Shown: positions 43,406 to 52,875, counted from the stretch's first letter. The stretch: 64,000 nt of DNA from Winogradskyella alexanderae (GCF_020166335.1 NZ_JAIUJR010000003.1:1-64000), one strand, 5' to 3'. A program made the numbers and translations. The notes: generated from the letters alone by a model not told the origin.

Positions 43406-44263
43406 TCACATTCTGTATTCGTGCTTAACCCAATCAACTTCCATAACCCATTCTCCTTCCATTGGTGAGTCCGTGATTTTTGCAAAATTTAATATCGCAA
43501 ACATAGGTTCTGGATATTTGTCACCTTCCCCTTCGTTACGATATACTTCTTTTCCATCTAAACGATAGACGAGATCACTGTCTTCCCATTCTACAGAATA
43601 TTCATGAAATTCATTAAGTGTAGCAGGGAAATTACGCCTTTTGCTTTGCCAATCTCCTTTATCACATTCCCCTAAACTAACTATGGCACCAGTAGTAAAT
43701 TCGTCTTTCATATGGTCTCCATGATGTTCAAATATGTCAATTTCTCCAGAACCGGTAAGAGGCCAGCAAATAGTTTCATCTTCTTCTTGTACGGGTGGTT
43801 CATTATTTTGTGCACCAAGTAACCACCATGCTGGAAACATACTAGGTTCTCCATTGCTTGATAATTTGAGACGGGCGGTCCATTTTCCTTTTACAAATTC
43901 CTTTCGGTTTTTAGAACAAATCCGTCCGGCTACATATTCTGTATCAGGATGTTGATTTCCGTGTTTGTCAAAATTATCACATGGTCGCTTCTCGTCTATT
44001 TTAACCACTTTGATTTTAAGGGTGCTATTGCTTACCTCTCTTGTACCATATTCACCATCTGGCACATAACAATGATTTTCATTATTTACCCAGATTCTTT
44101 GGTCCTGCCAATTATCGGGATTGAAGGTGTCGAAATCATCAAAGAAATCTATTTCCCATGTTTTTGTGCTTTTTTTCATGGTGTCATTGGATTTGTTTTC
44201 ATTTTTACAACTTGATGTAGGAATAACTAGAACTATTACCAGTATAAATAGGATTTGTTTCAT
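43406..44263 (-). CDS. Glycoside hydrolase family 16 lipoprotein, beta-glucanase-like (285 aa)
   Basis: A lipoprotein signal (VLVIPTSSCKNEN) is followed by the beta-jelly-roll GH16 fold. The catalytic motif ExDxxE is present as SGEIDIFEHHGDH near residue 175, and W-AWWLLG and NNEPPVQEE precede it. W-K-RNFPATLNEFHEYSVEWEDSDLVYRLDG and the C-terminal PMFAILNFAKI complete the signature. GH16 includes laminarinase, lichenase and agarase; the insertion pattern is compatible with laminarinase but does not prove it. It is the first gene of the GH cluster. No SusC/SusD pair or regulator is visible beside it. Confidence 0.9.
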   Translation of the reverse strand: MKQILFILVIVLVIPTSSCKNENKSNDTMKKSTKTWEIDFFDDFDTFNPDNWQDQRIWVNNENHCYVPDGEYGTREVSNSTLKIKVVKIDEKRPCDNFDKHGNQHPDTEYVAGRICSKNRKEFVKGKWTARLKLSSNGEPSMFPAWWLLGAQNNEPPVQEEDETICWPLTGSGEIDIFEHHGDHMKDEFTTGAIVSLGECDKGDWQSKRRNFPATLNEFHEYSVEWEDSDLVYRLDGKEVYRNEGEGDKYPEPMFAILNFAKITDSPMEGEWVMEVDWVKHEYRM

Positions 44264-44386
44264 TGATCTGACATATTAGTAGTTTTATTTGTGTACTATT
44301 ACAAATAAACATGGTTACTTGATTTAAAGATATACAATTAAGATAAAACAGTACATAAATTAATGAAGCATTAAAGGCAAACGACC

Positions 44387-45619
44387 TTATTTGCTAAGAT
44401 TTTTCACTCTATCCAATAGTGTTGGATGAGAATAGTGCATAAACACGTAGGCTTTATGGGGCGTTAAATTACTAAGGCTATTTTTTGATAGTTTTTTTAA
44501 TGAGGTAATTAATGGTGCAGCTTTATACGTTGCTTTAGCATAATCATCTGCTTGATATTCAAAAACTCTTGAGACATAATTCATTACTAAACCGGTAATT
44601 TCGGAAATAGGAGAATAGAGCAGTCCAAAGGCAATCAGTCCAACATGAAAACTTGGTTTTGCCACACCTATTGCATTAGACAGCAGGGGATTGGATATAA
44701 ATATGGATAAAACAAATAATGTAAGTCCAGTAAGTAAAATAGAAGTTGTGAGGTTATAAATGATATGCTTCCTTTTATAATGACCAACTTCATGAGCCAA
44801 AACAGCGACTATCTCATCATCATCTAAATCATTAATTAAGGTGTCATATAATGTGACCCGTTTTTCACTACCAAACCCTGAGAAATAGGCATTGGCTTTA
44901 GTACTTCGTTTAGACCCGTCAATGACAAATATTTTACTGAGACTGAATCCTACAGATTTTGCATAATCTGAAATTTTATGGCGCAGTTCACCATCTTCTA
45001 ACGGTTTTTGCTTATTGAATAGCGGTACAATGAGTTTAGAATAAAACATATTCATCAACACTGTAAAAACAGTTATTATTACCCATGCATAAAGCCAAAA
45101 TTGGTCGCCAGTTAATTGATAAAACCAAATAATTATTGAAAGAATGCCACCTCCAAGAATAATCATCATTAACCAACCCTTAATCTTATCTACAATAAAG
45201 GTTTTTTTAGTGGTTTTATTAAAGCCAAACTTTTCCTCGATAACAAAGGTTTTGTAATAGGAGAAGGGCGTGGTTATTATATCGCTTGCAATCATGATAA
45301 TTCCAAAAAATAATAAACCATTAACAATCGGATGCTCCGAATAATCGCGGGCAATATTATCTACAAATTCAAAACCATCTAGCAGTAAAAATGCAAAAGT
45401 GAGTACAAAAGAAAACAATGATGTCCATAGATTAAAGCCGTAGTTAGTTGTTTTATAGGCTTGTGATTTTTTATAAGCTTCTTCATCATAAACATCGTCC
45501 AATTCGACTGGAATTGGGTCATTATAATGTCTAGCATTTAGTGCATTAAGAATTTTATCCTTAATAAAATTGATCGTTAATATTCCAAGAACAATGTAGA
45601 AAAGGGTTTGTGCAGTCAT
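44387..45619 (-). CDS. M48 family (Ste24-type) membrane metallopeptidase (410 aa)
   Basis: Four to six transmembrane segments surround the zinc motif AVLAHEVGHYKRKH (HEVGH near residue 268), with the third ligand in RVFEYQADDYAKAT near 352. Upstream residues GSKRSTKANAYFSGFGSEKRVTLYDTL are characteristic of CAAX-protease-like M48 enzymes. These inner-membrane proteases act in envelope protein quality control in bacteria. ATG at 45619 (MTAQTLFYIVLGIL) is preferred over a longer frame to 45682, because it gives the standard ~410-residue N-terminus and begins 1 base from the stop of the upstream methyltransferase gene. The long version's extra 21 residues would overlap that gene. Confidence 0.92.
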   Translation of the reverse strand: MTAQTLFYIVLGILTINFIKDKILNALNARHYNDPIPVELDDVYDEEAYKKSQAYKTTNYGFNLWTSLFSFVLTFAFLLLDGFEFVDNIARDYSEHPIVNGLLFFGIIMIASDIITTPFSYYKTFVIEEKFGFNKTTKKTFIVDKIKGWLMMIILGGGILSIIIWFYQLTGDQFWLYAWVIITVFTVLMNMFYSKLIVPLFNKQKPLEDGELRHKISDYAKSVGFSLSKIFVIDGSKRSTKANAYFSGFGSEKRVTLYDTLINDLDDDEIVAVLAHEVGHYKRKHIIYNLTTSILLTGLTLFVLSIFISNPLLSNAIGVAKPSFHVGLIAFGLLYSPISEITGLVMNYVSRVFEYQADDYAKATYKAAPLITSLKKLSKNSLSNLTPHKAYVFMHYSHPTLLDRVKNLSK

Positions 45620-45620
45620 G

Positions 45621-46418
45621 CTATTTAAAATCGCGTTGTCTTTTGGCTTCAAAAATAAGGATTCCTGCGGCAACAGACACATTCATAGAATCAATTATAC
45701 CTTGCATTGGGATATTAATTTTCTGTGTTGACGCATCTCGCCATTCTTGGGTCAAACCTGTAGCCTCAGTACCAACTACAATTGCCGTTGGTAGGGTATA
45801 ATCTTGTTTATGATAGGGTTGTGAATCTTGAAGTATAGCAGCGAAAATATTGAAGTTGTATTTCTTTAGAAACTCTATGGCTTCATTAGTACTTGCCAAT
45901 GCAATTTCCGTGGTGAATACACAACCTACACTGGAGCGTATAATATTTGGATTATACAAGTCCGATTTTGGATTAGCAATAATTACAGCATCGACATTTG
46001 CCGCATCTGCTGTACGTAATAAAGCTCCAATATTACCTGGTTTTTCAGGAGCCTCTGCAACCAGAATCAAAGGATTTTTAGATTTTAATTGAAGTTCTTC
46101 TAATTGATGTGATTTTGAATTAACAAGCGCAATGATCCCCTCCGTTGTTTCTCTATGCGCTAGTTTTTGAAAAACATCTAAGGAGATTTCGATAATCTCA
46201 ATTCCATAACGTGACATTGCCTTGGCTTCGCTTTCAGAAAAAAAATCGGGATAGAAAAGAAGTGTTTCAATATTATAGCCACCTTTTATTGCTAACGATA
46301 ATTCGCGTTTACCTTCAATTAAAAACTGACCTGTTTTTCTACGTTCACGCGATTTGTCTTTTAATAAAACGAGTTGTTTTATTAATGGATTTTGTGTGCT
46401 TGTAATGGCCTTAATCAT
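45621..46418 (-). CDS. TrmH/SpoU-family RNA 2'-O-methyltransferase (265 aa)
   Basis: The N-terminal region (MIKAITSTQNPLIKQLVLLKDKSRERRKTGQFLIEGKRE) matches the substrate-binding domain of RlmB/TsnR-like methyltransferases. The SPOUT knot motifs follow: LILVAEAPEKPGNIGALLRTADAANVDAVI (about residue 117), NIIRSSVGCVFTTEIAL (about 157) and IPMQGIIDSMNVSVAAGILIFEAKRQR near the end. It should use SAM to methylate the ribose of rRNA or tRNA; the target is unknown. The M48 protease gene begins 1 base after its stop. A TACTTTTG-type -7 element precedes its ATG, within a divergent promoter region. Confidence 0.92.
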   Translation of the reverse strand: MIKAITSTQNPLIKQLVLLKDKSRERRKTGQFLIEGKRELSLAIKGGYNIETLLFYPDFFSESEAKAMSRYGIEIIEISLDVFQKLAHRETTEGIIALVNSKSHQLEELQLKSKNPLILVAEAPEKPGNIGALLRTADAANVDAVIIANPKSDLYNPNIIRSSVGCVFTTEIALASTNEAIEFLKKYNFNIFAAILQDSQPYHKQDYTLPTAIVVGTEATGLTQEWRDASTQKINIPMQGIIDSMNVSVAAGILIFEAKRQRDFK

Positions 46419-46426
46419 AATTATAG

Positions 46427-46445
46427 CAAAAGTACTGTAATTTTG
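46427..46445. promoter_or_regulatory. Divergent -7 elements between methyltransferase and lipoprotein genes
   Basis: TACTTTTG on the minus strand (46427-46434) and TAATTTTG on the plus strand (46438-46445) both match TAnnTTTG inside a 65-base gap. The minus one lies only 8 bases from its ATG. Confidence 0.5.
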
Positions 46446-46483
46446 GCGTTTGTTTAACGTCCAAAGTGAGAAACAAACTGAAC

Positions 46484-47281
46484 ATGAAAAACATTTTAGC
46501 AGTACTTCTTTTAATGGTTTTAGTCACAGCGTGCAAAAATGATAATAAAATTGAATCTACAGTGATCGATGAGATTACTAAGGAAGATATAACAACTAGC
46601 ATATATCCAGAATCCATTACAAAGGTATTTGAAGCCCATGGTGGTATAGATACGTGGAATAAAATGCAAACGCTCTCCTTTACTATTAATAAACCAAATG
46701 GTAAAGAAATAACTACCACCGATTTAAAAACTAGAGCAGAACGAATTGAAACACCATCATATGCCTTGGGATTTGATGGTAAAACACTTTGGGTAGACGA
46801 AAAGAATGGTGAAGCGTATAATGGAAATGCTAGATTTTATAAAGGCCTAATGATGTATTTCTATGCCATGCCTTTTATTCTTGGCGACAACGGTATTATC
46901 TATGAAGAAGTTGAACCGCTCACATTTGAAGGCAAGGCCTATCCTGGTATTCTTATTTCCTATGAGTCTGGAGTTGGTGAATCGCCAGACGATCAATACA
47001 TATTGTATTATGATGAAGCATCAGGGAAAATGGAATGGTTAGCTTATACAGTAACCTTCGGTAAGAATGAAAGAAGTAAGGACTTTCATTATATTCGATA
47101 TAATAACTGGGAAACGGTAAATGGTTTGGTGTTACCTAAAAGTATAGATTGGTACAAATTTGAAAATAATGTACCAACAGAAAAGCGAAATACAGTAGTC
47201 TTTGAGGATATACAAATATCTGACATTGCACCTGATGCCAGTTTATTTATTAAACCTGAAACCGCTAAAATTATAGATTAA
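46484..47281 (+). CDS. DUF6503-like lipoprotein (265 aa)
   Basis: The lipoprotein signal MKNILAVLLLMVLVTACKND carries the lipobox VTAC. The body begins VFEAHGGIDTWNKMQTLSFTI and continues through PSYALGFDGKTLWVDEKNGEAYNG, the pattern of the DUF6503 family of flavobacterial lipoproteins that fold as LolA/LppX-like beta-sheets. The role is unknown; lipid or hydrophobic ligand binding is possible by fold only. ATG at 46484 is preferred over a GTG six codons upstream because it starts the signal peptide. A TAATTTTG -7 element lies about 40 bases upstream. A strong bidirectional terminator follows. Confidence 0.72.
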   Translation: MKNILAVLLLMVLVTACKNDNKIESTVIDEITKEDITTSIYPESITKVFEAHGGIDTWNKMQTLSFTINKPNGKEITTTDLKTRAERIETPSYALGFDGKTLWVDEKNGEAYNGNARFYKGLMMYFYAMPFILGDNGIIYEEVEPLTFEGKAYPGILISYESGVGESPDDQYILYYDEASGKMEWLAYTVTFGKNERSKDFHYIRYNNWETVNGLVLPKSIDWYKFENNVPTEKRNTVVFEDIQISDIAPDASLFIKPETAKIID

Positions 47282-47301
47282 TTTCCTAAAACATAAGGAA
47301 T

Positions 47302-47331
47302 AAAAAAGCGAGCTGTTACGCTCGCTTTTTT
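47302..47331. terminator. Bidirectional terminator
   Basis: AAAAAAGCGAGC (47302-47313) and GCTCGCTTTTTT (47320-47331) form a perfect 12-bp stem around TGTTAC, between the convergent DUF6503 and amidohydrolase genes. Confidence 0.9.
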
Positions 47332-47334
47332 ATG

Positions 47335-48645
47335 TTAGTCTTCTACGCCATACTTCTTAGAATAGCGCTTCCATAATTTCGTTTGATGTGTTTCCAGACT
47401 GACTTTTCTACCGTCGATAAAGGCATGAATTACTTGATTGGTTCGCATGTCAAGGGCATCACCTTCACTAATGAAAAGCGTTGCACTTTTACCTTCCTCT
47501 AAAGTTCCGTACATAGCATCAATACCCAAAATCTTTGCAGGATTCTGTGTTATGAGTTGTAGTGCTTGTTCCTTGGTTAAACCATAAGCAACTGTTGTTC
47601 CTGCATAAAATGGCAAGTTTCTAGAATTCATACGTTCCATCTGACCGCTTGTTTCAAGGGCAACTAATACACCATCATCAACTAATTGTTTAGCCAATTT
47701 AAATGGAAGGTCATAATCATCATCTTCATTATTTGGTCTAGTATGAACACGTCTTAAGAATACAGAAACATTATTCTGTTTTAAAAAGCTTGTAATATTA
47801 CCAGCCTCATAGCCACCAACTATTGTAATTTTATTTATACCTTGGGCTTTTGCAAAGTTTACTGCATCTGTTATGCTCTTTTCATCATTGGCATTGATAT
47901 ATAATCTTTTCGAGCCATCAAAAACACCAGCCAAGCCGTCAAAAGGTAAATGCGGTTCTTTTTTATCGCCATTATTATAGCTTTTTGCTTCATTGAAGTA
48001 ATCTCCTAATTCCTTAACCTGTTTTGAATAGTTTTTATTCGGTTTTAAACCTGGATCTTCACCTAACCACCAACGACCTCTACTAAAACTATTTGGCCAG
48101 TTGATATGTAGACCATTATCCATTTTAATGACCGCATCTTCCCAGTTCCAGGCATCGTATTGAACAACAGATGAGGTTCCTGTGATGCGTCCGCCTCTCG
48201 GAACAACTTGACCTAAAAGGACGCCATTAGGTCTCATAGATTCTACTACTTTAGACTCCGCATTGTAAGCTATAATACTTCTAATATGTGGATTGTATGT
48301 TCCTAGTTCTGAAAGGTCATTAGATGCTTTTACAGCATCTACTTCCACAAGACCTAGGGTTCCATTGGAAACAATAAATCCAGGATAAACGTGCTTACCA
48401 TCAGCATTTATAATTTCATGATTTGAAGCTAATGAAGTGGTAACATCATTAGAAGCAATTCTTGTTATTTTTCCATTGGAAAATGTAATAATGCAATTCT
48501 CTATGACTTCACCGTTACCAATATGAGCGGTTGCTCCAACAATTGCAAAATCCTTAACTTGATCTGAAGCAGGTGTCTGTTGTGCGAAACAGATTGTAAA
48601 ACACAACAGTGTTATGATAGTAGTAATTTGTTTTAATATTTTCAT
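47335..48645 (-). CDS. Secreted amidohydrolase-like protein with degenerate metal site (436 aa)
   Basis: The signal peptide MKILKQITTIITLLCFTICFAQ begins at ATG 48645; the frame continues upstream to 48687 but that extension overlaps the preceding gene and lacks signal character. The body matches imidazolonepropionase-like amidohydrolases, with the typical C-terminal TKEQALQLITQNPAKILGIDAMYGTLEEGKSATLFIS. The metal-binding HxH normally found after the first beta-strand is absent: GKHVYPGFIVSNGTLGLVEV replaces PGxIDxHxH. It is 4 bases downstream of the larger amidohydrolase, so the two may form one unit or complex. Catalytic activity is doubtful. Confidence 0.8.
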   Translation of the reverse strand: MKILKQITTIITLLCFTICFAQQTPASDQVKDFAIVGATAHIGNGEVIENCIITFSNGKITRIASNDVTTSLASNHEIINADGKHVYPGFIVSNGTLGLVEVDAVKASNDLSELGTYNPHIRSIIAYNAESKVVESMRPNGVLLGQVVPRGGRITGTSSVVQYDAWNWEDAVIKMDNGLHINWPNSFSRGRWWLGEDPGLKPNKNYSKQVKELGDYFNEAKSYNNGDKKEPHLPFDGLAGVFDGSKRLYINANDEKSITDAVNFAKAQGINKITIVGGYEAGNITSFLKQNNVSVFLRRVHTRPNNEDDDYDLPFKLAKQLVDDGVLVALETSGQMERMNSRNLPFYAGTTVAYGLTKEQALQLITQNPAKILGIDAMYGTLEEGKSATLFISEGDALDMRTNQVIHAFIDGRKVSLETHQTKLWKRYSKKYGVED

Positions 48646-48649
48646 TGCC

Positions 48650-51640
48650 TTACTTTTTTTCTGTTGTATTAAAATCCATTGAGTCACAGTGAAGGAGAAC
48701 CTTCTCCTTTTTCTTCACAGGTTGGGTTTTTAAACCCTTGTTCTTTTCCTTCAGCATCAGATTAACCAATGTGCTTTTTTCCTTTTTAATGGCTTCACGC
48801 ATCTGCTTATCCTTATCAATATCAAAATAGGTAGTTCCTTCAATAATTGTTTTTTCGGCTTTCGCATAGATACTCAATGGATGGTCAGACCATAATACGA
48901 CATCGGCATCCTTACCTACTTTAATACTTCCTACACGATCATCAAGGTGTAATAATTTGGCCGGATTTAGCGTCACAAATTTCAGTGCGTCTTCTTCACT
49001 GACACCACCATATTTTACAGATTTGGCCGCTTCTTGGTTTAATCTTCTCGACATTTCGGCGTCGTCACTGTTTATAGCAGTCACAACTCCAACATTATGC
49101 ATAATTGCTGCGTTGTAAGGAATTGCATCATTAACCTCATATTTATAGGCCCACCAATCACTGAATGTTGAACCACCAACACCATGTGCTTTCATCTTAT
49201 CAGCCACCTTATAACCTTCTAGGATATGAGTGAAGGTGTTGATGTTAAAGTCGAATTGTTCTGCCACCTTCATGAGCATATTTATCTCGCTCTGTACGTA
49301 AGAGTGACAAGAAATGAAGCGCTCTTTATTTAAAATCTCAGAAAGAACTTCCATTTCGGTATCCTTTCTGTATGGTTTACCACTTTTCTTAAGTTCATCA
49401 TATGCTTTAGCTCTACTGAAGTAGTCCATGAAAACTTGCTCCACACCCATACGCGATTGTGGGAAACGCACGTTAAAACGACTTCTAGATTGCTTTACAT
49501 TTTCACCCAAGGCAAATTTTATAAATTTTGGTGTTTTGTCGTAAACTAGATCATCTGCAGATTCGCCCCATTTAAGTTTAATGATTGCAGATTGGCCACC
49601 AATTGGGTTGGCACTGCCATGTAATATTTGTATTGATGTTACACCTCCTGCAAGGTTTCTGTAAATGTCAATATCTTCATCATCAATAACGTCTTCAATA
49701 GTTACTTCTGCTGATGAATTGTGGCCACCTTCGTTTATAGAAGCTGCGGCAATATGCGAATGTTCATCAATGATACCTGCTGTAATATGTTTTCCTGAGG
49801 CATCAATAACTTTTGCACGTTTATCGGTTATGTCTTTTCCAACTTTAGCAATTTTACCATCTTTAATAAGAAGGTCGGTGTTTTTAAGAACACCATCTGA
49901 TTCGTTGGTCCAAATCGTTGCATTTTTAAAAAGTAAGGTCTCAGACTTTGGTTTTTCTGAAAAACCATAAGCGAGGTTAGGGTAGGTGATTGGACTTATG
50001 AATGGCTCATCCTCTGGCTTACTTTCCGTATTTTTATCATCCATTTTATCTTGAGCTACTTCTTTTTTAGCCTTTTTCGCATAGAATGAGAGTTCATTTC
50101 CATTGGGTAAAGTAGCCTTTCCATTGAGACTATTGGAATCAGTGGCACTTGCTACAACTCTTATATATTCAGTCTTAGTGGTGTCTAAAGTCTTGAACGT
50201 CAAGGTTACCCAGTCGTCACTGTAATTTAGTTTTATTCCTAGTTCTTTATCACCGCTTATCAATTTAGCTGATGGTTTTGAAATACTTCCTGATATCGTT
50301 AGGTCATATACCTTGCCTGCCAAATTAAAATTGTAATCGCCATCAATATCCTTAACATTCATGTTCGCTATAATATGAGGTGTTCCTTGAACCCAATTCT
50401 CATAGAGTTTAGTTTTCTTGTCGAAAATATCACCACTTGTAATTAAGAAATTAGCATAGCTTCCTGCTTTTAATGTTCCTATCTCATTAGATTTTCCTAA
50501 TAGTTTTGCAGGTACGGTAGTCAAAGCTTCAAGCGCTGTTTGTTTTGATAGGCCACTCTCTATGGCCTTCATTAAATTATCCTTAAAGGACTTTTTAGAT
50601 TTTAAACCATGTGTGGTCAATGCAAAGCTTATTCCGTTTTCGGCTAAAAGTCTTGGGTTATGTGGCTCTTGATTCCAAGCACGCATGTCACTTAATGAAA
50701 GTGTTTTTGCTAAAAATGCGTTGTCAACATCGTAAGCCAATCGAAAATCGATTGGTAATATTAGGGTTGCATTGGTACTTTTTACCTCGTTAATACGTTC
50801 GTATTCGTCACCACCACCAACAATTATATATTGGATGTTAAATTGATCGCCTACCTTGTCTGCACGCAATACATTAGCCCTACCATTTGCTTCAAAAATT
50901 TGAGGTAAATTTTTATTTTTATTCAAAGCTTCTAATGAAAGGTCTCTCGTATCTACATTTCCATCAGCGTACCATTTGGCATCATTGTACATTTGTCTTA
51001 GCAAGGCCATACTACCCATTAAGGATGAAGGATAAGACTGTCGTGACGCAACACTCTTATTGAAAGATAAATGCTGGGAAGTTTCACCATCTAAAACGCG
51101 CATAGAATTGTCGGCATTGTTGTTTAAGGCAATCAACGCACCTGTGCCTCTCACTATACCATCTGGCATATGGGTGTTAACAACACCGAAACCTAATTTG
51201 TGCATTTCAGATGCTATTTTATCATCATACTTAAAGCTGGCCATGACATCTTGCTCGGGCATAATATGGTCGTTCCAATAGAAACCACTTCTGCTTGCCT
51301 CGTATTGTGGTAGGTTACCAGTAGCACGTTTAGGTTTATTTAAACCATAAGATGTGTAAATGTCAATAAACGATGGATAAATCGATTTACCATTCAAATC
51401 AATTTTTGTGGTGTTGCTAGGTAGCGAAATGGTCGCTCCAACATTAACAATTTTACCCTCTTTAATCAAAAGGGTTCCTTTTTCAATAACTGTTGTTGGA
51501 GATACATGAATCTTTGCATTTATTAATGCAGTGTAGTTGGTGTTGTTTGCAATTACTCCAGAATTACTTGGGAAGTATTCTTGTGCAAACAAGGAAATAC
51601 TGCACATAAAAATGAGCAGCCATACAGTTCTTTTCATCAT
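48650..51640 (-). CDS. Large secreted amidohydrolase with two domains (996 aa)
   Basis: A signal peptide (MMKRTVWLLIFMCSISLFAQ) is followed by two tandem amidohydrolase-like domains. The N-terminal one (about 25-430) has SIYPSFIDIYTSYGL where HxH should be, so it looks inactive. After a beta-rich linker (about 445-560) with the acidic DKMDDKNTESKPEDEP segment, the second domain (about 570-950) has a full HITAGIIDEHSHIAA site plus CHSYVQSEINMLM, FTHILEGY and INSDDAEMSRRL, which supply metal ligands. The C-terminus is basic (KKKEKVLLHCD). It is of the kind annotated as amidohydrolase in Flavobacteriia, with unknown substrate. A paired shorter gene follows. Confidence 0.88.
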   Translation of the reverse strand: MMKRTVWLLIFMCSISLFAQEYFPSNSGVIANNTNYTALINAKIHVSPTTVIEKGTLLIKEGKIVNVGATISLPSNTTKIDLNGKSIYPSFIDIYTSYGLNKPKRATGNLPQYEASRSGFYWNDHIMPEQDVMASFKYDDKIASEMHKLGFGVVNTHMPDGIVRGTGALIALNNNADNSMRVLDGETSQHLSFNKSVASRQSYPSSLMGSMALLRQMYNDAKWYADGNVDTRDLSLEALNKNKNLPQIFEANGRANVLRADKVGDQFNIQYIIVGGGDEYERINEVKSTNATLILPIDFRLAYDVDNAFLAKTLSLSDMRAWNQEPHNPRLLAENGISFALTTHGLKSKKSFKDNLMKAIESGLSKQTALEALTTVPAKLLGKSNEIGTLKAGSYANFLITSGDIFDKKTKLYENWVQGTPHIIANMNVKDIDGDYNFNLAGKVYDLTISGSISKPSAKLISGDKELGIKLNYSDDWVTLTFKTLDTTKTEYIRVVASATDSNSLNGKATLPNGNELSFYAKKAKKEVAQDKMDDKNTESKPEDEPFISPITYPNLAYGFSEKPKSETLLFKNATIWTNESDGVLKNTDLLIKDGKIAKVGKDITDKRAKVIDASGKHITAGIIDEHSHIAAASINEGGHNSSAEVTIEDVIDDEDIDIYRNLAGGVTSIQILHGSANPIGGQSAIIKLKWGESADDLVYDKTPKFIKFALGENVKQSRSRFNVRFPQSRMGVEQVFMDYFSRAKAYDELKKSGKPYRKDTEMEVLSEILNKERFISCHSYVQSEINMLMKVAEQFDFNINTFTHILEGYKVADKMKAHGVGGSTFSDWWAYKYEVNDAIPYNAAIMHNVGVVTAINSDDAEMSRRLNQEAAKSVKYGGVSEEDALKFVTLNPAKLLHLDDRVGSIKVGKDADVVLWSDHPLSIYAKAEKTIIEGTTYFDIDKDKQMREAIKKEKSTLVNLMLKEKNKGLKTQPVKKKEKVLLHCDSMDFNTTEKK

Positions 51641-51746
51641 AAAATGTCAGTTAGTTAAATTAGAAGTCTAAAGATAAGGATATATGAGTCGTGTCTACTT
51701 TTCCTTAAGAATTTTTAACGTTTAAATTTTTATTGAGAACGCTGGT

Positions 51747-52817
51747 TTATAAAGGTCTATCCTTAAAATAATTTACAAATAGAGCGACAACATAGTTGTA
51801 ACTCTTCATGCCATCTGATTGGTTATTTGCTTTTAAAAAGCGATCAAACGTTTTTTCAAAATAAGGTTCTAAAGGGTTTTCGTAATCCATCCAAAAGGTT
51901 TGTATTTCTTGATAGTTTCTAATAATGCCATAATTTAAAGTTGGCAAAATACTGTAATATATATCGGCATCCCGTCTAAATAATTCGGAAAGACAATATC
52001 TCAAGGCGAAGGTATATCCAGCATATTTAAAATAATTGTCCTTATTATGTATTGCAGCCAAACCACCAAAAAAGTTAGCTTCGTTTTCAGCGGCATATCC
52101 TAATTGGTGTGCCACTTCATGGCAGGAGGTTGTTGGAAATTTATAAACAGGAATCAGGCCATCTACTTGTGCCTCGTTGGTAAAAGGATTCAAATATCCC
52201 GAAAAACCCATATAAGTTAATGGTATACTGTAGATTGATTTTTTAATACTTGTAGGCTCATATTTTAGGTGTGAATATGTTTTTGCCAATTCATCGTACC
52301 CATTTTGGACCATGTCAAAAATTTCAGATTTGGAATAAGGGATTTCAATTTTAAGTGAGTCATTTCCTGGACTTAATTTATTGTGAAAATCATTTGATTT
52401 TTTAATCAGACGTTCTGTTAAATCTACAAGGGCGTGCGTAGTATAATCGGATTCAAGATTGAGCGATTTGTGAAGTGGTTGCCTATAATAATTGAAAGCC
52501 CAAAGTATATGAAAGGCAATAAAAGCTATGGATAGGGTAGCACCCACATCTAAAAGCCAATTTTTAGTATCCGTTATAATTCGTTTTCGGTTAACAATCA
52601 ACCATCTTATGAGATAAATTGACGCCACCGTGTAGAATAGGTCACCCACTGAAAACGGTAACCAGCCGAATGTATACCGCATTAATTTAGAAAGAAATAT
52701 ATAGATGCCATGACTGTAGTATCGCTCTACAAACTCCGGGTAATGTTTTAATACATTGTTCAGTAGAATTTGAGCTACAAAAAGAATAACAAAAACAAGT
52801 CTTTTATTTTTTTGCAT
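51747..52817 (-). CDS. DUF3810 membrane metallopeptidase-like protein (356 aa)
   Basis: Two or three N-terminal membrane segments (LVFVILFVAQILLNNVL; FSVGDLFYTVASIYLIRWL; VGATLSIAFIAFHILWAFNYY) precede a soluble domain with a zinc-protease-like motif: TSCHEVAHQLGYAAENEANFFGGLAAI (HExxH about residue 229, glutamates following). This is the DUF3810 family, widespread in Bacteroidota and Firmicutes, with no proven substrate. A TATTTTTG -7 element (52822-52829) ends only 5 bases before the ATG, so the mRNA appears leaderless. The gene is divergent from pepD. Activity is inferred only from HExxH. Confidence 0.82.
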   Translation of the reverse strand: MQKNKRLVFVILFVAQILLNNVLKHYPEFVERYYSHGIYIFLSKLMRYTFGWLPFSVGDLFYTVASIYLIRWLIVNRKRIITDTKNWLLDVGATLSIAFIAFHILWAFNYYRQPLHKSLNLESDYTTHALVDLTERLIKKSNDFHNKLSPGNDSLKIEIPYSKSEIFDMVQNGYDELAKTYSHLKYEPTSIKKSIYSIPLTYMGFSGYLNPFTNEAQVDGLIPVYKFPTTSCHEVAHQLGYAAENEANFFGGLAAIHNKDNYFKYAGYTFALRYCLSELFRRDADIYYSILPTLNYGIIRNYQEIQTFWMDYENPLEPYFEKTFDRFLKANNQSDGMKSYNYVVALFVNYFKDRPL

Positions 52818-52821
52818 AGTC

Positions 52822-52829
52822 CAAAAATA
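52822..52829 (-). promoter_or_regulatory. -7 element TATTTTTG abutting the DUF3810 start
   Basis: On the minus strand TATTTTTG ends 4-5 bases before the ATG at 52817, implying a leaderless transcript. Confidence 0.5.
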
Positions 52830-52875
52830 AGCAAAAGTTATGGTCTATAGATTTACAATAACGCATATCGTTTTG

